Source of the DNA: Pilatotrama ljubarskyi
Lineage: Eukaryota; Basidiomycota; Agaricomycetes; Polyporales; Polyporaceae
Direction: 5' to 3'
DNA: 64,000 nucleotides
Assembly (NCBI GenBank): GCA_022385805.1
Contig: MU277694.1
Span: 1 to 64,000, forward strand
Shown: positions 34,246-46,952 of the stretch, piece by piece
How positions within the stretch are numbered: the first letter of the stretch is position 1
Layout of the letters: every line of letters starts with the position of its first letter
The notes under the pieces: model-generated
Told to the model about the DNA's origin: nothing
Database searches by the model: none
Seen by the model: the letters and a program-made list of their open reading frames with translations, nothing else
Position numbers and translations under genes: made by a program

Positions 34246-37200
34246 CTATTGTAATAAGTACTGTAGGTGTGGGGGGAGGGATAGCGCTTCGGTTGAGGGA
34301 ACCGCCGACGTACGAGGAGACGTGCGCCGCTTGTACACCCCCCAGATGCGACCCGCGAGGCGAATAGAAGCGGAGTGCCAGCCGTGGAAAACCCGCGTGA
34401 GAAGGCGCCGAATTGCAGGAGGGCGAGGGCCGTGTCCGAGATGAATAGGTGGCATGGTGCCAAGGTAGTAGCGGCTGGTGTATTGCGGCCAAACTTCGAC
34501 GGAGTCAGAGAAGAGCGCAGATGTGATCCGGAGGACAACCTCCGTCAGGGATGAGGTGGTTTCAGCAGCCTTGAGCTGCTCGGACGTGTCGCGGACCAGA
34601 TCGCGGAGTGCACTTTGACGTAGGCCGTCGAAGGATGGACAGTGTACGAAGAGGTGATGCATGGTTTCGATCACGGGGCAGCCTGCATGGCACCAGGGGA
34701 GGCAATCGCCGAGCCGGGCGAAGCGGGTAAAGCGGGTGTCGAGTTGGCTGGAGCGGGCGTATAATTGAACGGCGGCAGAGTATGCGGAGGAGGCGCGCGT
34801 GTAGGGATGAGGCGGAGGGGGGTGAGCATCATAAAGTGGGCGGAAGAGGGCCAGGTTAGGGCGGTTATCAGAACGGGAGAGGAGGGAGGAGGCACGGGAG
34901 GCAAGGAAAGAGGGGAGGTTGGATTCAATATAGCCATGGGTGGGGGAGTGGAGGACGTAGTCAGGTAGTGTAAATGTAGGGAGAGGGATAGAAAGGGGGC
35001 GGAGTGACGGGGAGTGAGCGAGCGGGGAGGACGCAAGGGAGTCGACGTGAGCATTGGCAAGGGCTGGGAGGGAGGTGGAGGAGGTGTGGGCGGGTGTGTA
35101 GGAGATACGGGGACAGTGGGGGAAGCGGGAGCGAAGATCGAGGAGCCAGCGGTAGACAGAGAGGGCAGGCGTGAAGGAGGGGGTGTTGAGATGGGATGGG
35201 AGGGAAGTGTGTGAGTCAAGGAAGCGGACGGAGTTGAGGTGATCAGTGTAGAGTGTGGGAGGGGTGGCGGAGGAGGCCGAAGGGGAGTCGAGGTGGAGGA
35301 GGGTGGCAGCCACAAGCCCCAGGACTTCGCCGTGAAGGCTTGAGGCGAGGCGGTCGGTTGGTGCAATAGACAGGAGAAGAGCGGAGGAGTTGGTGGCGGC
35401 AGCGAAGGTAACGTGTTTAGAGGGGTCGCAGAGAGGGTGAGCAATGTCAGTGGCGGATGCGTCGGAGGCAAGAATGGAGGGGAAGATGTCGGGACATAGG
35501 GGCGGGGCAGTGGAGACGGCAGCTGCGGTGCGGATGAGCAGTTCGGCATGGTCACGACGAGTTGTGCGGGGGAGTGCAAGCTGCCAGCGGTCGTCAGTGA
35601 CGCTATAGGGGGAAACACCGGCAGTTGCGTTGACAAGGTCAGCGAGGGTGAGTCGCTCGAGCCAGGCCTTCGTCCGAGGCCACTCACGGCCAGCGGCGAA
35701 TCGTCGCAGCGAGTCGTGCAGGTGCGCATGCGGGATGAGGCTGGGCGGGAAGGATGGTGCAGATGAGGGGCAGGACCAGGTGGCTAGCTGTGAGAGGTGT
35801 GTCAGACCTGCGCGTTCGAGGTTTGTGATGGTGAGAGAGTCAGGGGAGGAGGGAGGTCGTGGGAGCGCACGGATGAGGTGGCGGAGGGCAACATCGCCAT
35901 GGAAAAGATAGGACTGGTCGGTGAGGCGTATGCTGAGATCGAACTCGCGAAGGACCTCGTGCGCTGTTAACCAAGCCGCAGGGAGGTGTCGTCGGAGGCG
36001 GGCGAAGGAACGAGACACGCTGCCCTCGAGCGGACTACGGCACTTGTTGAACATACAGGACCAGTCGGCGAGAGTGATGCGCGCCATGGTCCGGAATGTG
36101 ACCACGTGGTGGTTGAGGTCGCGGAGCATGCCTTGGATCGCGGCAGAGTCGTTGAGATGGGAGACGGAGCGGAAGTCAAAGCCAAAGTGGGAGAGGGGAG
36201 CGAAGAGGAGCTGGGAGTTGAAGTGGAAAGGAAAGCCGAGATAATCGTGGACGTGGTGCGCAAGGAGATGGTCGAGGTCGAGGGCGGAGGTGCGAGAGAG
36301 TGGTTGGTAGGAGAGGTAAGGGCGAATACGGGAGACGAGACAGGTGGAAAGGATACGGCGGAGCGCAGTGAAGGGCAGACGAGTGGGAAGGTGGGGGAAA
36401 GAGAAGTGGGAGATGAGATGGCGGATCTTGTCGTATTGTGCATCGGGATCATTGACTTGTACGCGGAGGAAGTCAAAGAAGTTTGTAGTGACGGGTACAG
36501 GGTGGAAAGTGATATGGGGCGAGTCGGGATCGGTGGGGTCGACGGAGGGCATGGTGGCGGCATCGGGGACGACAGAGGTCTGCGTCACGTACAGGAGTGA
36601 CTTGGACCAGTTGGTTTCCCATCCATAAGCAGCTTGAAAACGGTCAGCATGTAGTGCGGCGGTTTTCAGGGCGGGGAGGGACGGCATGAGCAGAATGGAG
36701 TCGTCCATTGCCTCGACCATCTGAACACGGAGGCGAAGGTGGTCGTCAGGGGTATGTGGCTTACCGAGTGCACCTTGGCGAGTCATGAACGTGATGCAAT
36801 CTTCGGGCGCTATGACGTCGCCAAGCCAGTGGTTGACCATGCTGGTGGTAAGGGTGGATTTCAGCGGGGAGAACGGACCACCTTGCTGCGTGACACCGGA
36901 CACTGTGAAGGACGCTGTCAGCCCATATGCAGTCTTTACCTGGTATGGGACGCGATCCTGTGCGGATCTGTCCAGGTCGATGAGCGCGCGAGGGAGCCCG
37001 TAGGCTTGTACTGCGTCGTAAAACCCGTCAGGCTCGAGACGGTCAAAGCCCTTCCGCTGATCTCGCCGCAGCACAAGGAGGGGCTGTTTGCGGCGGTGCG
37101 CATACGCGTCAGCTTGAGCGAGGAAGGACACCAAGTCACGCGCCTGGACGCCCGGCTGAGTGGCAATCTGTGTCTGAGGGAGAATGCCGTGCTCTGCCGC

Positions 37201-40200
37201 GTAAGGTGCTAGAAGTTGGTTGAGCCAGGCAAAGGGAAGATTTTTGAGGAGATTGGAACAGGTGATGCCGCGGTAGTTTGCGAGATCCGTGCGTGCACCG
37301 CGCTTGAAGATAGTCGACATGATCGCGGGCTTGACGGAGTCCGGAAAGTGAGAGTGCTCGATCTCGTAATTGACGAGATCGAGGACGAGTGAGAGGGCGG
37401 AGTCGCTCAGCGCCTTGATACACCATTTTTCCCAGAGGTCAGGTCCGGGGGAGGGGCGCGGGTTGCCTTTACGCAGAAGCGTGCGGAGATCTGCAGGTGT
37501 TAGTAATCGTGGCCATGCAAAGGGGGCAACGGCCGTTCGCTCGCGTATGCGCGCGATCGACGGTGTTGTCATCCAAGGTTTCTGAGAAGGGGTGCGAGGG
37601 GTGCGGGCGAAGAGAGATGAGAAGTAGCGTACCGTGGCCTCCTTGATCCCACCCGCATCAGTGACTAGTATGGAGGGGTCGTCGGGACTTTGAAGCGCGG
37701 CCGGCGGACCGTCGGAGTCGAGCGAGTGGGTGTAGAGGTGCTTGCAGGAGCCACCTAAAAGGGCTGCATTAATGCGTGCGCGAGAGACTTGCGTGACCCT
37801 ACGTTCGGCCTCAGCACGCTCACTGAGATAGCGCAGCCTGCCGAGGGTACGGCGCAGACGCTGGAGGTAGAGAAGGAGATCTGAAGGGGGTACTGCGCGG
37901 TCAGTAAGCGGGGCCGAGTGGGTGAAATCTGCGATGAGCCTCTGGGCCCATAGGTGGTCGCGCGCGAGCCGGTCAACGGAGCCGTGCTTGACAGCGAAGA
38001 TGAGGCGGTTGACGCGGCGCGTTTCGGTGAGGATGGCTCGAATGCGGCTATTCATTGGTTTGGGGGGAGGGGTTGCGGATTGGGCTGTGCGAGGTGTTTC
38101 AAAGGCTTCGAGGCCACAGGACCTGAAGATGCGGGTGAGTGCGAGATATCTGCGGTCGAATGATTCGTCATCAACGACTGGATGGTCGTGTAGGCGCTCT
38201 GCTGCAATGGCGGAGTCAACGAGTGAGGCGAAGTGAGAAAAACGGTACTTTTCTTGATGTTTCGGGTAGCGGAAGCGGGGAGGGTAGGACGGCCGTTCGG
38301 CGGACTGCAGAGAGGCGCTTACTCCATGGCCGAGGGAGAGCGGTGCAGCGAGTGCAATATTGGCATGGACGGGCCGGTGATCAGTGGCGGGAATGAAGTC
38401 CGGGAGCGTTGTGCAGGTCGCAGAGTACACTCCGAGCCGAGAGACGGCTACCCGATCAATAACAGACAGCCCAAGGCCATTAGACGATTTGCATGTGTAT
38501 GCATGGTGCACGGTGGAGTCTCCTTGAGAGGCCCAAACATCTATACCATCAGCGGCCCGCAGGAACTCAGAGTATGCGAGTCGGTTGACGGAGTTGAAGG
38601 TGCGAGCAAGGCTTTCGAACGGGAGCAGCGTCGTGTTGCAGTCACCAAGAATGGACCAAGAGTGGGGCGCGCTGCAGCAGAGTCCAGCAACGTATTGCCA
38701 GAACTCGTGAGCTGCGGAACCTTCCGCGCCCGGGTCCCACGGGGCATATAAGCCCACAAAACGGTGGAGGTAGCCGCGCCCATGCGTAGTGCTGATGACA
38801 ATGTCGAGAGCTACGATACGCCCGCAGAAACGAGCGTCGATATCTAGTCGTTGGGCATGCAAATTAGACTTAACCCCAACTATGACCCCCCATTTGCCAC
38901 CTCGTCCTCTGTCAAGTTTCCGCCCCGGAGACTCATATTTGTTGTAACCGGGGGCGTGGATCCTGTCGCTCATGGGGTGCGGCGACTTGGTCTCGTTTAG
39001 TACCCAAACGTGGGGCTGACGCGACGCTATAAGGGCTGAGATGGTGTTTTGTTTGGCAGCGTTCGCGAGACCATTACAGTTTAAGGTAAGAGCGGACAGC
39101 GTGTTTGCCGCGCCAGCGTAAGAGAATAAAGAAGAAAAGTACAGTAGGAAGAGAAGGACGAGGGCGAGGGGAGTTTTACTTGGTCGAACGAGGCAGGGAG
39201 CCGATGCAGCGCGCGTGGGAGGTAGTCTAAACGTGGGGTGCAGGTGTACAGTAGACGTCCTGGTCCCTGACTCTGGCGCTGAACGAGCCGACGGCCACCG
39301 ATGCTCAGTTCTAGCCCCGGCGGGCATACGGCGTTCAGAGTCAGGCCAGGGGGTCATACGGGAAGGGGAACTCACCGGTGCCGTATCCATGTTCAGGTCT
39401 CTAGGGATTGCAGTCCCGGGTGGGCCGCCAGTCTCCGCAGGCGGGACAGCAGACACCGGCATGGGAGAATGGGTCGGTGGCGGCGGGAGTGAGGGTTCGC
39501 CGGGGGTAGGCGTCTGAGGCCCGAGGACAGCCATCCGCTTGCGCAGCTCCATGACCCGCTGGCGCCGCTCGTTGAGCTGCTCCTCGCATTCGCGCATTCG
39601 CCGTAGGCTGTGCTGGCGCATCTCCTCCGGCACCCGATCGCCGAGCACTAGGATGAGCTGACATTGGTCATGCTCGCGCCGTAGATCGGCGATGGAGAAC
39701 TCGAGTTGGTTGGCTTGCGCGTCGAGGGCGTGCTGAGCGGCCAGGTTTGTCATCGCGGCAAGGGAGTGGTCCAGACGGGTGTTCATTGCTGTTATAGCTT
39801 CGTTGGTGAGGGCGAGCGTGGAGTATAAGGTGCGGATTTGCTCGAGGCCTTGCTGTCGAACTGCGTCCAGCTCGTGGCGGAGCTGCTGCAGCTCCAATGA
39901 GGAGCGCTCGCGGTCCGCAGTTCCCTGACGGAGGAAGAGTCCGGAGCCGTTGAGGCAGTAGAGCAGACCGGGTTGGGGCACAGGACTGATGTGTCGGCCG
40001 AGAACGTGTCGGCTGAGGAAGGTCTCGAGAGCTGGGCCACTCTCGGCGACCTTCAGTGTGCTGTCCCAGTCATGGAGGACCGCGGTGTACACGTCGCCGC
40101 CCAGCTCCATGCGGCTATGAACGAGAGGGTCGAACGCGTCCTCGCGTCGGCAGAGCTGGCGGATGAATTGGTCGAGCGTTGCCTTCGCGGATTGCCAGTC

Positions 40201-40890
40201 GCGGCAGCCTAGGATGGCGATTTGGTACCCGTACGTTGGGATGATGAAGCGGGGGCGGGTGGGATAGTAGGTGCGGCCGCCGATAACGGGCGGGGAGAGG
40301 AAGATTGCATCGACATGCGCGGGGTCGAGGAAGTCATAGGTGATACGCCATGTCCCGCTGGCCCGCGAGGTGAAGGTCGTCAGAGTGCGATACTTCCTCT
40401 TCTCCAGCCATTCGTTGAGCTTGACCCCGACCTCGTGCGCCTGAGCCTGGCTGTCCATCGCAAAGGTCAACCGCCTCGTCTTGTCGAGCCCGGCGTGCGT
40501 CCTCCACTGGACGCGAATATCCGGGTAGGTCTCGATCAGGCTCTTGCGGACGCCCTGAAGGAGGTCAGCCCGGGGGTGAGGGACCAGAGCCTGGTCGAAG
40601 GACAAGTAGGCGTAGTCCAGCGCGTGCCGGGGGTCGGCCTGCCGGACAACGAGAGCGCGGAGGACGTTCTGAGCTTCGATAGAGAGCCCGGGACGTGCCT
40701 TTGTCTCCTCGATGAGTCTACGGAGGTGCTCCGAGGCGGACAGGGGCGTGGCGCGGTCGAGGCCGTAGACCGTCAGCTCGATGCCTTCGTAGGCCGTAGA
40801 CGGCCCCTCATCGTCTTCAGCGGGAGATGACGGACGTTCGAGGTCGAAGAGCTCGGGTTGAGGGGGAGGTGGTGGTAGGGATAGGGGCAT
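34246..40890 (-). CDS. LINE polyprotein: ORF1-like, AP endonuclease, reverse transcriptase, RNase H
   Basis: 2,214 aa without introns. Residues about 30-310: an ORF1-like nucleic-acid-binding part (LSFDQALVPHPRADLLQGV, RRLTFAMDSQAQAHEVGVKL). About 335-470: coiled coil. About 570-592: a clear hydrophobic helix (LALVLLFLLYFSSLFSYAGA). About 597-830: apurinic-type endonuclease with LNCNGLA, VLNETKSP, YAPWDPG, GDCNTT, VIDRVAV and TDHRPVH. About 1180-1500: reverse transcriptase with RRDQRKGFDRL, GVTQQGGPFSP and the catalytic pair in EAMDDSILL (AMDD instead of the common FADD/YADD). About 1800-1980: RNase H (ASDASA, GEVLGLVAA, LYTDHLNS, NAHVDSLAS). About 2065: a zinc-knuckle-like CLPWCHAGC ... HHLFVHC. 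All catalytic residues are in place. It belongs near the Tad1/I group, but the clade is not certain. Confidence 0.9.
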   Translation of the reverse strand: MPLSLPPPPPQPELFDLERPSSPAEDDEGPSTAYEGIELTVYGLDRATPLSASEHLRRLIEETKARPGLSIEAQNVLRALVVRQADPRHALDYAYLSFDQALVPHPRADLLQGVRKSLIETYPDIRVQWRTHAGLDKTRRLTFAMDSQAQAHEVGVKLNEWLEKRKYRTLTTFTSRASGTWRITYDFLDPAHVDAIFLSPPVIGGRTYYPTRPRFIIPTYGYQIAILGCRDWQSAKATLDQFIRQLCRREDAFDPLVHSRMELGGDVYTAVLHDWDSTLKVAESGPALETFLSRHVLGRHISPVPQPGLLYCLNGSGLFLRQGTADRERSSLELQQLRHELDAVRQQGLEQIRTLYSTLALTNEAITAMNTRLDHSLAAMTNLAAQHALDAQANQLEFSIADLRREHDQCQLILVLGDRVPEEMRQHSLRRMRECEEQLNERRQRVMELRKRMAVLGPQTPTPGEPSLPPPPTHSPMPVSAVPPAETGGPPGTAIPRDLNMDTAPVSSPSRMTPWPDSERRMPAGARTEHRWPSARSAPESGTRTSTVHLHPTFRLPPTRAASAPCLVRPSKTPLALVLLFLLYFSSLFSYAGAANTLSALTLNCNGLANAAKQNTISALIASRQPHVWVLNETKSPHPMSDRIHAPGYNKYESPGRKLDRGRGGKWGVIVGVKSNLHAQRLDIDARFCGRIVALDIVISTTHGRGYLHRFVGLYAPWDPGAEGSAAHEFWQYVAGLCCSAPHSWSILGDCNTTLLPFESLARTFNSVNRLAYSEFLRAADGIDVWASQGDSTVHHAYTCKSSNGLGLSVIDRVAVSRLGVYSATCTTLPDFIPATDHRPVHANIALAAPLSLGHGVSASLQSAERPSYPPRFRYPKHQEKYRFSHFASLVDSAIAAERLHDHPVVDDESFDRRYLALTRIFRSCGLEAFETPRTAQSATPPPKPMNSRIRAILTETRRVNRLIFAVKHGSVDRLARDHLWAQRLIADFTHSAPLTDRAVPPSDLLLYLQRLRRTLGRLRYLSERAEAERRVTQVSRARINAALLGGSCKHLYTHSLDSDGPPAALQSPDDPSILVTDAGGIKEATVRYFSSLFARTPRTPSQKPWMTTPSIARIRERTAVAPFAWPRLLTPADLRTLLRKGNPRPSPGPDLWEKWCIKALSDSALSLVLDLVNYEIEHSHFPDSVKPAIMSTIFKRGARTDLANYRGITCSNLLKNLPFAWLNQLLAPYAAEHGILPQTQIATQPGVQARDLVSFLAQADAYAHRRKQPLLVLRRDQRKGFDRLEPDGFYDAVQAYGLPRALIDLDRSAQDRVPYQVKTAYGLTASFTVSGVTQQGGPFSPLKSTLTTSMVNHWLGDVIAPEDCITFMTRQGALGKPHTPDDHLRLRVQMVEAMDDSILLMPSLPALKTAALHADRFQAAYGWETNWSKSLLYVTQTSVVPDAATMPSVDPTDPDSPHITFHPVPVTTNFFDFLRVQVNDPDAQYDKIRHLISHFSFPHLPTRLPFTALRRILSTCLVSRIRPYLSYQPLSRTSALDLDHLLAHHVHDYLGFPFHFNSQLLFAPLSHFGFDFRSVSHLNDSAAIQGMLRDLNHHVVTFRTMARITLADWSCMFNKCRSPLEGSVSRSFARLRRHLPAAWLTAHEVLREFDLSIRLTDQSYLFHGDVALRHLIRALPRPPSSPDSLTITNLERAGLTHLSQLATWSCPSSAPSFPPSLIPHAHLHDSLRRFAAGREWPRTKAWLERLTLADLVNATAGVSPYSVTDDRWQLALPRTTRRDHAELLIRTAAAVSTAPPLCPDIFPSILASDASATDIAHPLCDPSKHVTFAAATNSSALLLSIAPTDRLASSLHGEVLGLVAATLLHLDSPSASSATPPTLYTDHLNSVRFLDSHTSLPSHLNTPSFTPALSVYRWLLDLRSRFPHCPRISYTPAHTSSTSLPALANAHVDSLASSPLAHSPSLRPLSIPLPTFTLPDYVLHSPTHGYIESNLPSFLASRASSLLSRSDNRPNLALFRPLYDAHPPPPHPYTRASSAYSAAVQLYARSSQLDTRFTRFARLGDCLPWCHAGCPVIETMHHLFVHCPSFDGLRQSALRDLVRDTSEQLKAAETTSSLTEVVLRITSALFSDSVEVWPQYTSRYYLGTMPPIHLGHGPRPPAIRRLLTRVFHGWHSASIRLAGRIWGVYKRRTSPRTSAVPSTEALSLPPHLQYLLQ

Positions 40891-41026
40891 GCTTGAAGTT
40901 TTCAGGAGCGAGTACGGTGAGGGCTGAGGGAGAATAGATGTGTGTAGGATAGAAGCACTAGGAAGAGTTAAGCGTAGATTAGGCGTGAGTAGTTTTTGTG
41001 AATAGCAGGGAGTAGCTTAGGACATC

Positions 41027-41055
41027 GGTGGTGGTGGTGGTGGTGGTGGTGGTGG
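41027..41055 (+). repeat. (GGT)n microsatellite
   Basis: Nine and two-thirds copies of GGT, located between the retrotransposon ORF start and the WD40 gene, and possibly forming the very 5' end of the retrotransposon (CAC repeats on its strand). Confidence 0.95.
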
Positions 41056-41159
41056 AGTGAGACGCCCAATCGCACTGTGCACGGGCGCCTACGAACACAA
41101 CTCTGTTCTCGCCGTAACGTTTTGAAGCTTCTGCGCCTGCCTCCACGTCTGGTCTTGCC

Positions 41160-42559
<1,400 letters not shown>

Positions 42560-42884
42560 GGCGCCTCTCTGGCGTTCTCGTACTCGTTCTGACTTGCGTT
42601 CGCTTGCTTTGTTTGTGTTGTACCATATGTACTTGTGGGCTTATGCGACTTCAGGGATTCTGTGTCACTAGTACCGAGTAGTAGACTGTATAATGCATTG
42701 CTCATGTTCCTCCGAAAACGGTGCGACAGGGAATAGATAGTCAACACCAGACTTGACCATAAAATGCCGTGGAACACTTCTATGGACCCGGGGCCACGTT
42801 CGCGCCGCTACTTTACGGGTTCCGCATTGATGAGATCTGCGGAAGAAATTAGGCTGTGGTCATCCCGGACCCGGAATATCACAA

Positions 42885-45800
42885 CTAACCTTGTGCAAGC
42901 TCCCGTTGCTCTGGCGTGAGTCCAGAGTCGTGCGCTTCAAGGAACGCGTCCACCTGCAGAAGCACATCCTGAGTTGAGTTGCAACCGTAGTCTGGAGGAG
43001 CCTGCACTACTGACCTCGTCCATGACGCCGTCATCCTCGACGTCCGACTCAATGTCCGACTCGTCATCGTCATCCTTCGCATCGTCGATCGCGAACGGCG
43101 TGCGCTCCATGTACGCCGCCGCATTCGCCGCGGCGTGGAACATGCTCGGCATGGGCATAGGCGAGAACTCCGCGGAAGTCGCGGAGGACACCGTTCCAGG
43201 CTTCTCGACGGTGAGACTCGAAGGCGACGTCTCCGGCGCGGAGGCGGAGGAATCACTCGTGGGCGTCTCGGTGGGGCTGGACAGGCTCGCTTTGGACGTG
43301 GTGCGGCGCATCGTGGGTGTGAGCAGCGATTCGCGCGCCTTGGGCTCCTCGAGAGAGGTGTACTTCCCGATCGCAGGGCGGGTATAGACCTGAGGCCACG
43401 ATTTTGAGCAAGAACGTCTGTCAGAGGGCTGTTAAATCACAGTACCTGATGCTTCCCGATGGTCTTCCCGATCTCGTCAGTGAACCTGTTGAAGATCCTG
43501 CGGTTGTCGTCGCTGGCAATGTTGTGCCATAGTCCACCCAAGAGGCCGCTGTTCGAGTTCGGAATGTCCTGAATTGGCACAGGCTCCAAGCGGAAGGTCG
43601 AAGAGAAGTCGGTTTCGAAGAACGACTCGAGGATCTCGTCGGCCAGCACGACCATGCGGAACCTGTTGGGTGATCAGCGACCCTACTGGCACTGCACATA
43701 TCGACACTAACGTCGCGAGATTCATGTATGGCTGATTGGATTCGATAGCAGGGGCTTCGGACTCGGGATCTGCGCCTTCTGGCCGAGGGAGGAGGGCATC
43801 GCCGTACTCGAACGCGTTTGACATGAAGCGACTGACAGCTCCGAGGTAGGCATCCCCGACTTCGTGGCGGAAGATAAACTACGACCGATGCGTTAGCGGC
43901 TGTGACATGATGAGACCTTGACATACTAACCAAGAGGGACTCTGACAAGGTGAGCACTTCGTCCTTTGTCAGATAGCCATCCTTGTTTTTGTCGTGAAGG
44001 TTGAAGAACCACTCGATGTTCTCCATGAGGTCATTGAACATGACACCGTCAAGGCCGGATATGAGGTCCTGAGACACCGATCAGTGTGCAAACTAGACCC
44101 ACGGTCAAGGTACGTACTTGGAAGGAGAGTGCCCCCCTATACGAGGTATCCCAGAAGTAGAACAGGCGGTCGATCAGCTCATGGTCCGCCACCTCACGAT
44201 CTATCCTTTGCTGTGTCACATGTTAACCAGCGCCCGGTACTAACAAGGAGTCAACGGTCCACCAACCTGGAAGCCATTCGAGACGATCTTTTCCGTTCGC
44301 GCCCAAGTGCAGATTTCGCTCAAGAACACCCTAAAGGTCTTTAAACCGATCCTTGTCTCCGGTCTCTCCTCAGCCTGGTCCCTCGTCGTCAAGAGCGACG
44401 GAGGCGGCAGCGACACCGCCGGTGGTGGCTCGATGCAGATCGCCTTGAACAGCGCGTCGTAGATCAAGCCCGCTTGCTCCTTCGTAAAGCGCTCCAACGT
44501 GCGCAGGTTCCGGATGGCCGAGCGCTTCGAGTAAGACTCGATACTGTGGACAATCTCCGAGCGGTACTTGCGCCGCTCGGACTGAATCGTCTCGTCGGTG
44601 ATGACCGCAAATTCACGGAAGGAGACAAGGAGGAGCTCTTGGAAGCGCGTGATGGCGCGGGCGCGAGGGTCACTCGAGTGCGGGTGCGCCGAATCGCCAA
44701 GAGAGGCGAAGTACTCCCTCATCAGGCTGTAGTGCCGCGTGTCAGCGGCAAAGTTTGACCTTTGCGAAGCATCGGGGTGACGCACTGGATGAACTGTCCA
44801 TCATCTTGAATTTGGAGCAACTTCTCACCGTTGATCTTGAGGATAGCTACACCTATGTCAGCCTCGGACAAGCCTCATATCATAGCACAACGAACCCAAT
44901 CTGGAGAGCACCATGAGCAATTCCTCGGAACAGGCGAGCGGAAAGACGCTCACCCCACTTGGAAGAGCACCTTCGGACCCATGCAGAAGAAGCAGTCGAT
45001 TATCCGGAAGGCGAAGACCATCGGCATGCTGTTGATGAACCTACGGCCGAGCCGTCAGACTACGCTCGGGCATGGCACGATCCGTAGACCTTACAAGCTC
45101 AGGAACCACGGAAGAGATGCGACGGATAGCTGCACGTCGACTTCCTGGAAGTGGTCGTGGATGATAGGCAGGCAACGCTGCACCAGCGATTCGAACACGC
45201 GCTGGTCCAGCAAAGTGCCGTGCATGGAAGGACTGGCAGCACGGTATTAGACGTATCCTTTCCTACCCAAATCGGCCGCGCGCCGTACCTGTAGTATCCA
45301 GGAAGAAGACGATCGCAGATTACCTCCAAGAGCCAAAATGCTTGTTCCTCGGACATGTAGCTAGACGCGGGTACCATTAGGACCCACGCAAACGCCACTC
45401 CTTCGAAAGTACTCACATGAGGATCGCAGCCGCGAGAATATTCATAGCCTGGGGTACAATTGTACAGGCGACGGCGGACCAAATTTAACTTCCCAAGACG
45501 CACCTGGCAGTACCCCGTCTCGGGATTCTTGAAGGAATATGCCTGAAGCACTCTCCGGAGGGCACTGATGCCTTCCTCCGACTGGTATGCTGAGTATTCG
45601 GGCAAGCTCCGGTGCAAATCCTTCTCAATCTCTTCCGTGCTGGTGTTCGTCCGCCCGGCGTTCTCGGCCAAGATCTTTTCGTAGTACCCGGGATTCTCGA
45701 ACCGCAAATACAGAGATCCGGACAGGGTCTCCCACATCTCGCCACGAAGACGGTTAGGGAGACCGACCTGAATAAGACGCGTGCATTGAGGATAGCGAAG

Positions 45801-46952
45801 GAGGGTGAGGTTGCGTCCGTGCGCTGCGCAACCACGTCAGCATGCAGGCACAGATGCGGGACCGCATCGGTGCGCGACCTACTTCGCAGGTAGTTGGTCC
45901 ATAGCTTGGTCTTCGATGCTTCCCGAAGTCTAGCAAGCGTCTAGCAACGGTATCCTATGGGAGCTGCCGCACTTACTTCTTTGGGTCTCCCGGGAACTTG
46001 AACTTCAGACCGAGCCCGCCGAGGTACATGGAGTCCGCAGCGGGGCTCGATGGACCGCCGTCCTCAGACGCAGCGCCCTTGGAGGCGCCACCGCCCTCTT
46101 TCTCGTCGGCGTTCTCGGGCGCGCTCGCGTTAGCCACCAAAAGCTCCGAGTAGCATGTCTTCACGAATGGCTTCACAGCCTTCATCTTGCCCTTTTGCAA
46201 CTCGACCTTGAGTGCATCTCTGAGCAGAGAGCAGAACAGGTCCGCAGTCGGCCGTAGCGACGTCAACTGTATTACCTGTAGGTGTCGCGGTCAGACTCCG
46301 AGGTCCAAGTACCGGCGAGGCTGGGATGAGCGACTGAACGAGGACGTACTATCTTCATGCCGTGCCATAAGGACAGGCTGAGCGCGTAGATCCCGGCTCT
46401 TGCATTCAATCTCTCTACTCGTCGGATCGTGCATAGGGGTATCGTGAACTTGACGGACTTGCGGTCAAGCGAAGCGAACGCGAGGTATGGCGGGAATAGG
46501 TACAGCTTGCCGGCCTGTGTGTCCGTTCGTCTTCAGTACCGTTCCATAACACATAGTCCTGGATGCAATGCATATACTCGTGCATGATACCCGTCCATCG
46601 TAGCGGCCACCATCAAGTTACACTCACACCGCAGCCACAGACAAACAGGGAGGGTGGCACTCACATACGAGTCCTCCTCGCCCTGCACGCCCAAGCTCAG
46701 CACGGCGTTGATCTCCATCTTCTCCAGCTCCGACTCGGCCGCGCCCACGCTCTTCTCGCCCTTCTCGTTCGTCCCCGCCGCGCCCTTCCCGCCACCAGCG
46801 CCCGATGCAGCGGCAGACGTCCCGCCGCCTAGCGCGGAGCCGGACGCGGACGAGGTCCCGTTCACGCTCGACGGCAGCGCGAAGAAGAGCTGCGTGAGCT
46901 GGTCCTTCGTCGGCTCCTTGAAGTTCCGCAGATGCGTCGAGATGGTCGACAT
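42885..46952 (-). CDS. GRAM-TBC-EF-hand Rab GTPase-activating protein (TBC1D8/9 type)
   Basis: Stimulates GTP hydrolysis by a Rab GTPase in membrane traffic. From the N-terminus: [20 protein letters not shown], a Gly/Ser linker, a GRAM-like domain ([40 protein letters not shown]), a linker, then [23 protein letters not shown], the Arg-finger motif [15 protein letters not shown] (IxxDxxR), the Gln-finger [67 protein letters not shown]. Further down comes an EF-hand ([12 protein letters not shown]) and an acidic Ser-rich tail ending [20 protein letters not shown], stop at 42885. Both catalytic fingers are present. The start at 46952 is preceded by a good splice acceptor (CTTCCAG), and upstream sequence reads [16 protein letters not shown] in another frame, so one or more 5' exons may be missing. 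Confidence 0.8.

Larger units (their letters stand above)
34138..41057 (-). mobile_element. Non-LTR (LINE-type) retrotransposon, full length by appearance
   Basis: One 6.6-kb ORF on the minus strand carries ORF1-like, endonuclease, reverse transcriptase and RNase H parts. Downstream of the stop, the minus strand has AATAAA (about 34150-34155) followed by short CCGTTCT-type tandem copies near 34132-34150, typical of a LINE tail without poly(A). The ends given rest on a 7-bp direct repeat TGAGACG (34131-34137 and 41058-41064), a possible target duplication; they are provisional. The upstream end would then start in the (CAC)n run. No frame damage is seen, which points to a recent insertion. Confidence 0.7.

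Noticed and set aside
34671..35729. 352-codon ORF overlapping the LINE C-terminus
   Set aside because: It is a shifted frame of the RNase H and tail region, very rich in Pro/Ser/Thr because of GC bias; the 2,214-codon frame carries the real motifs.
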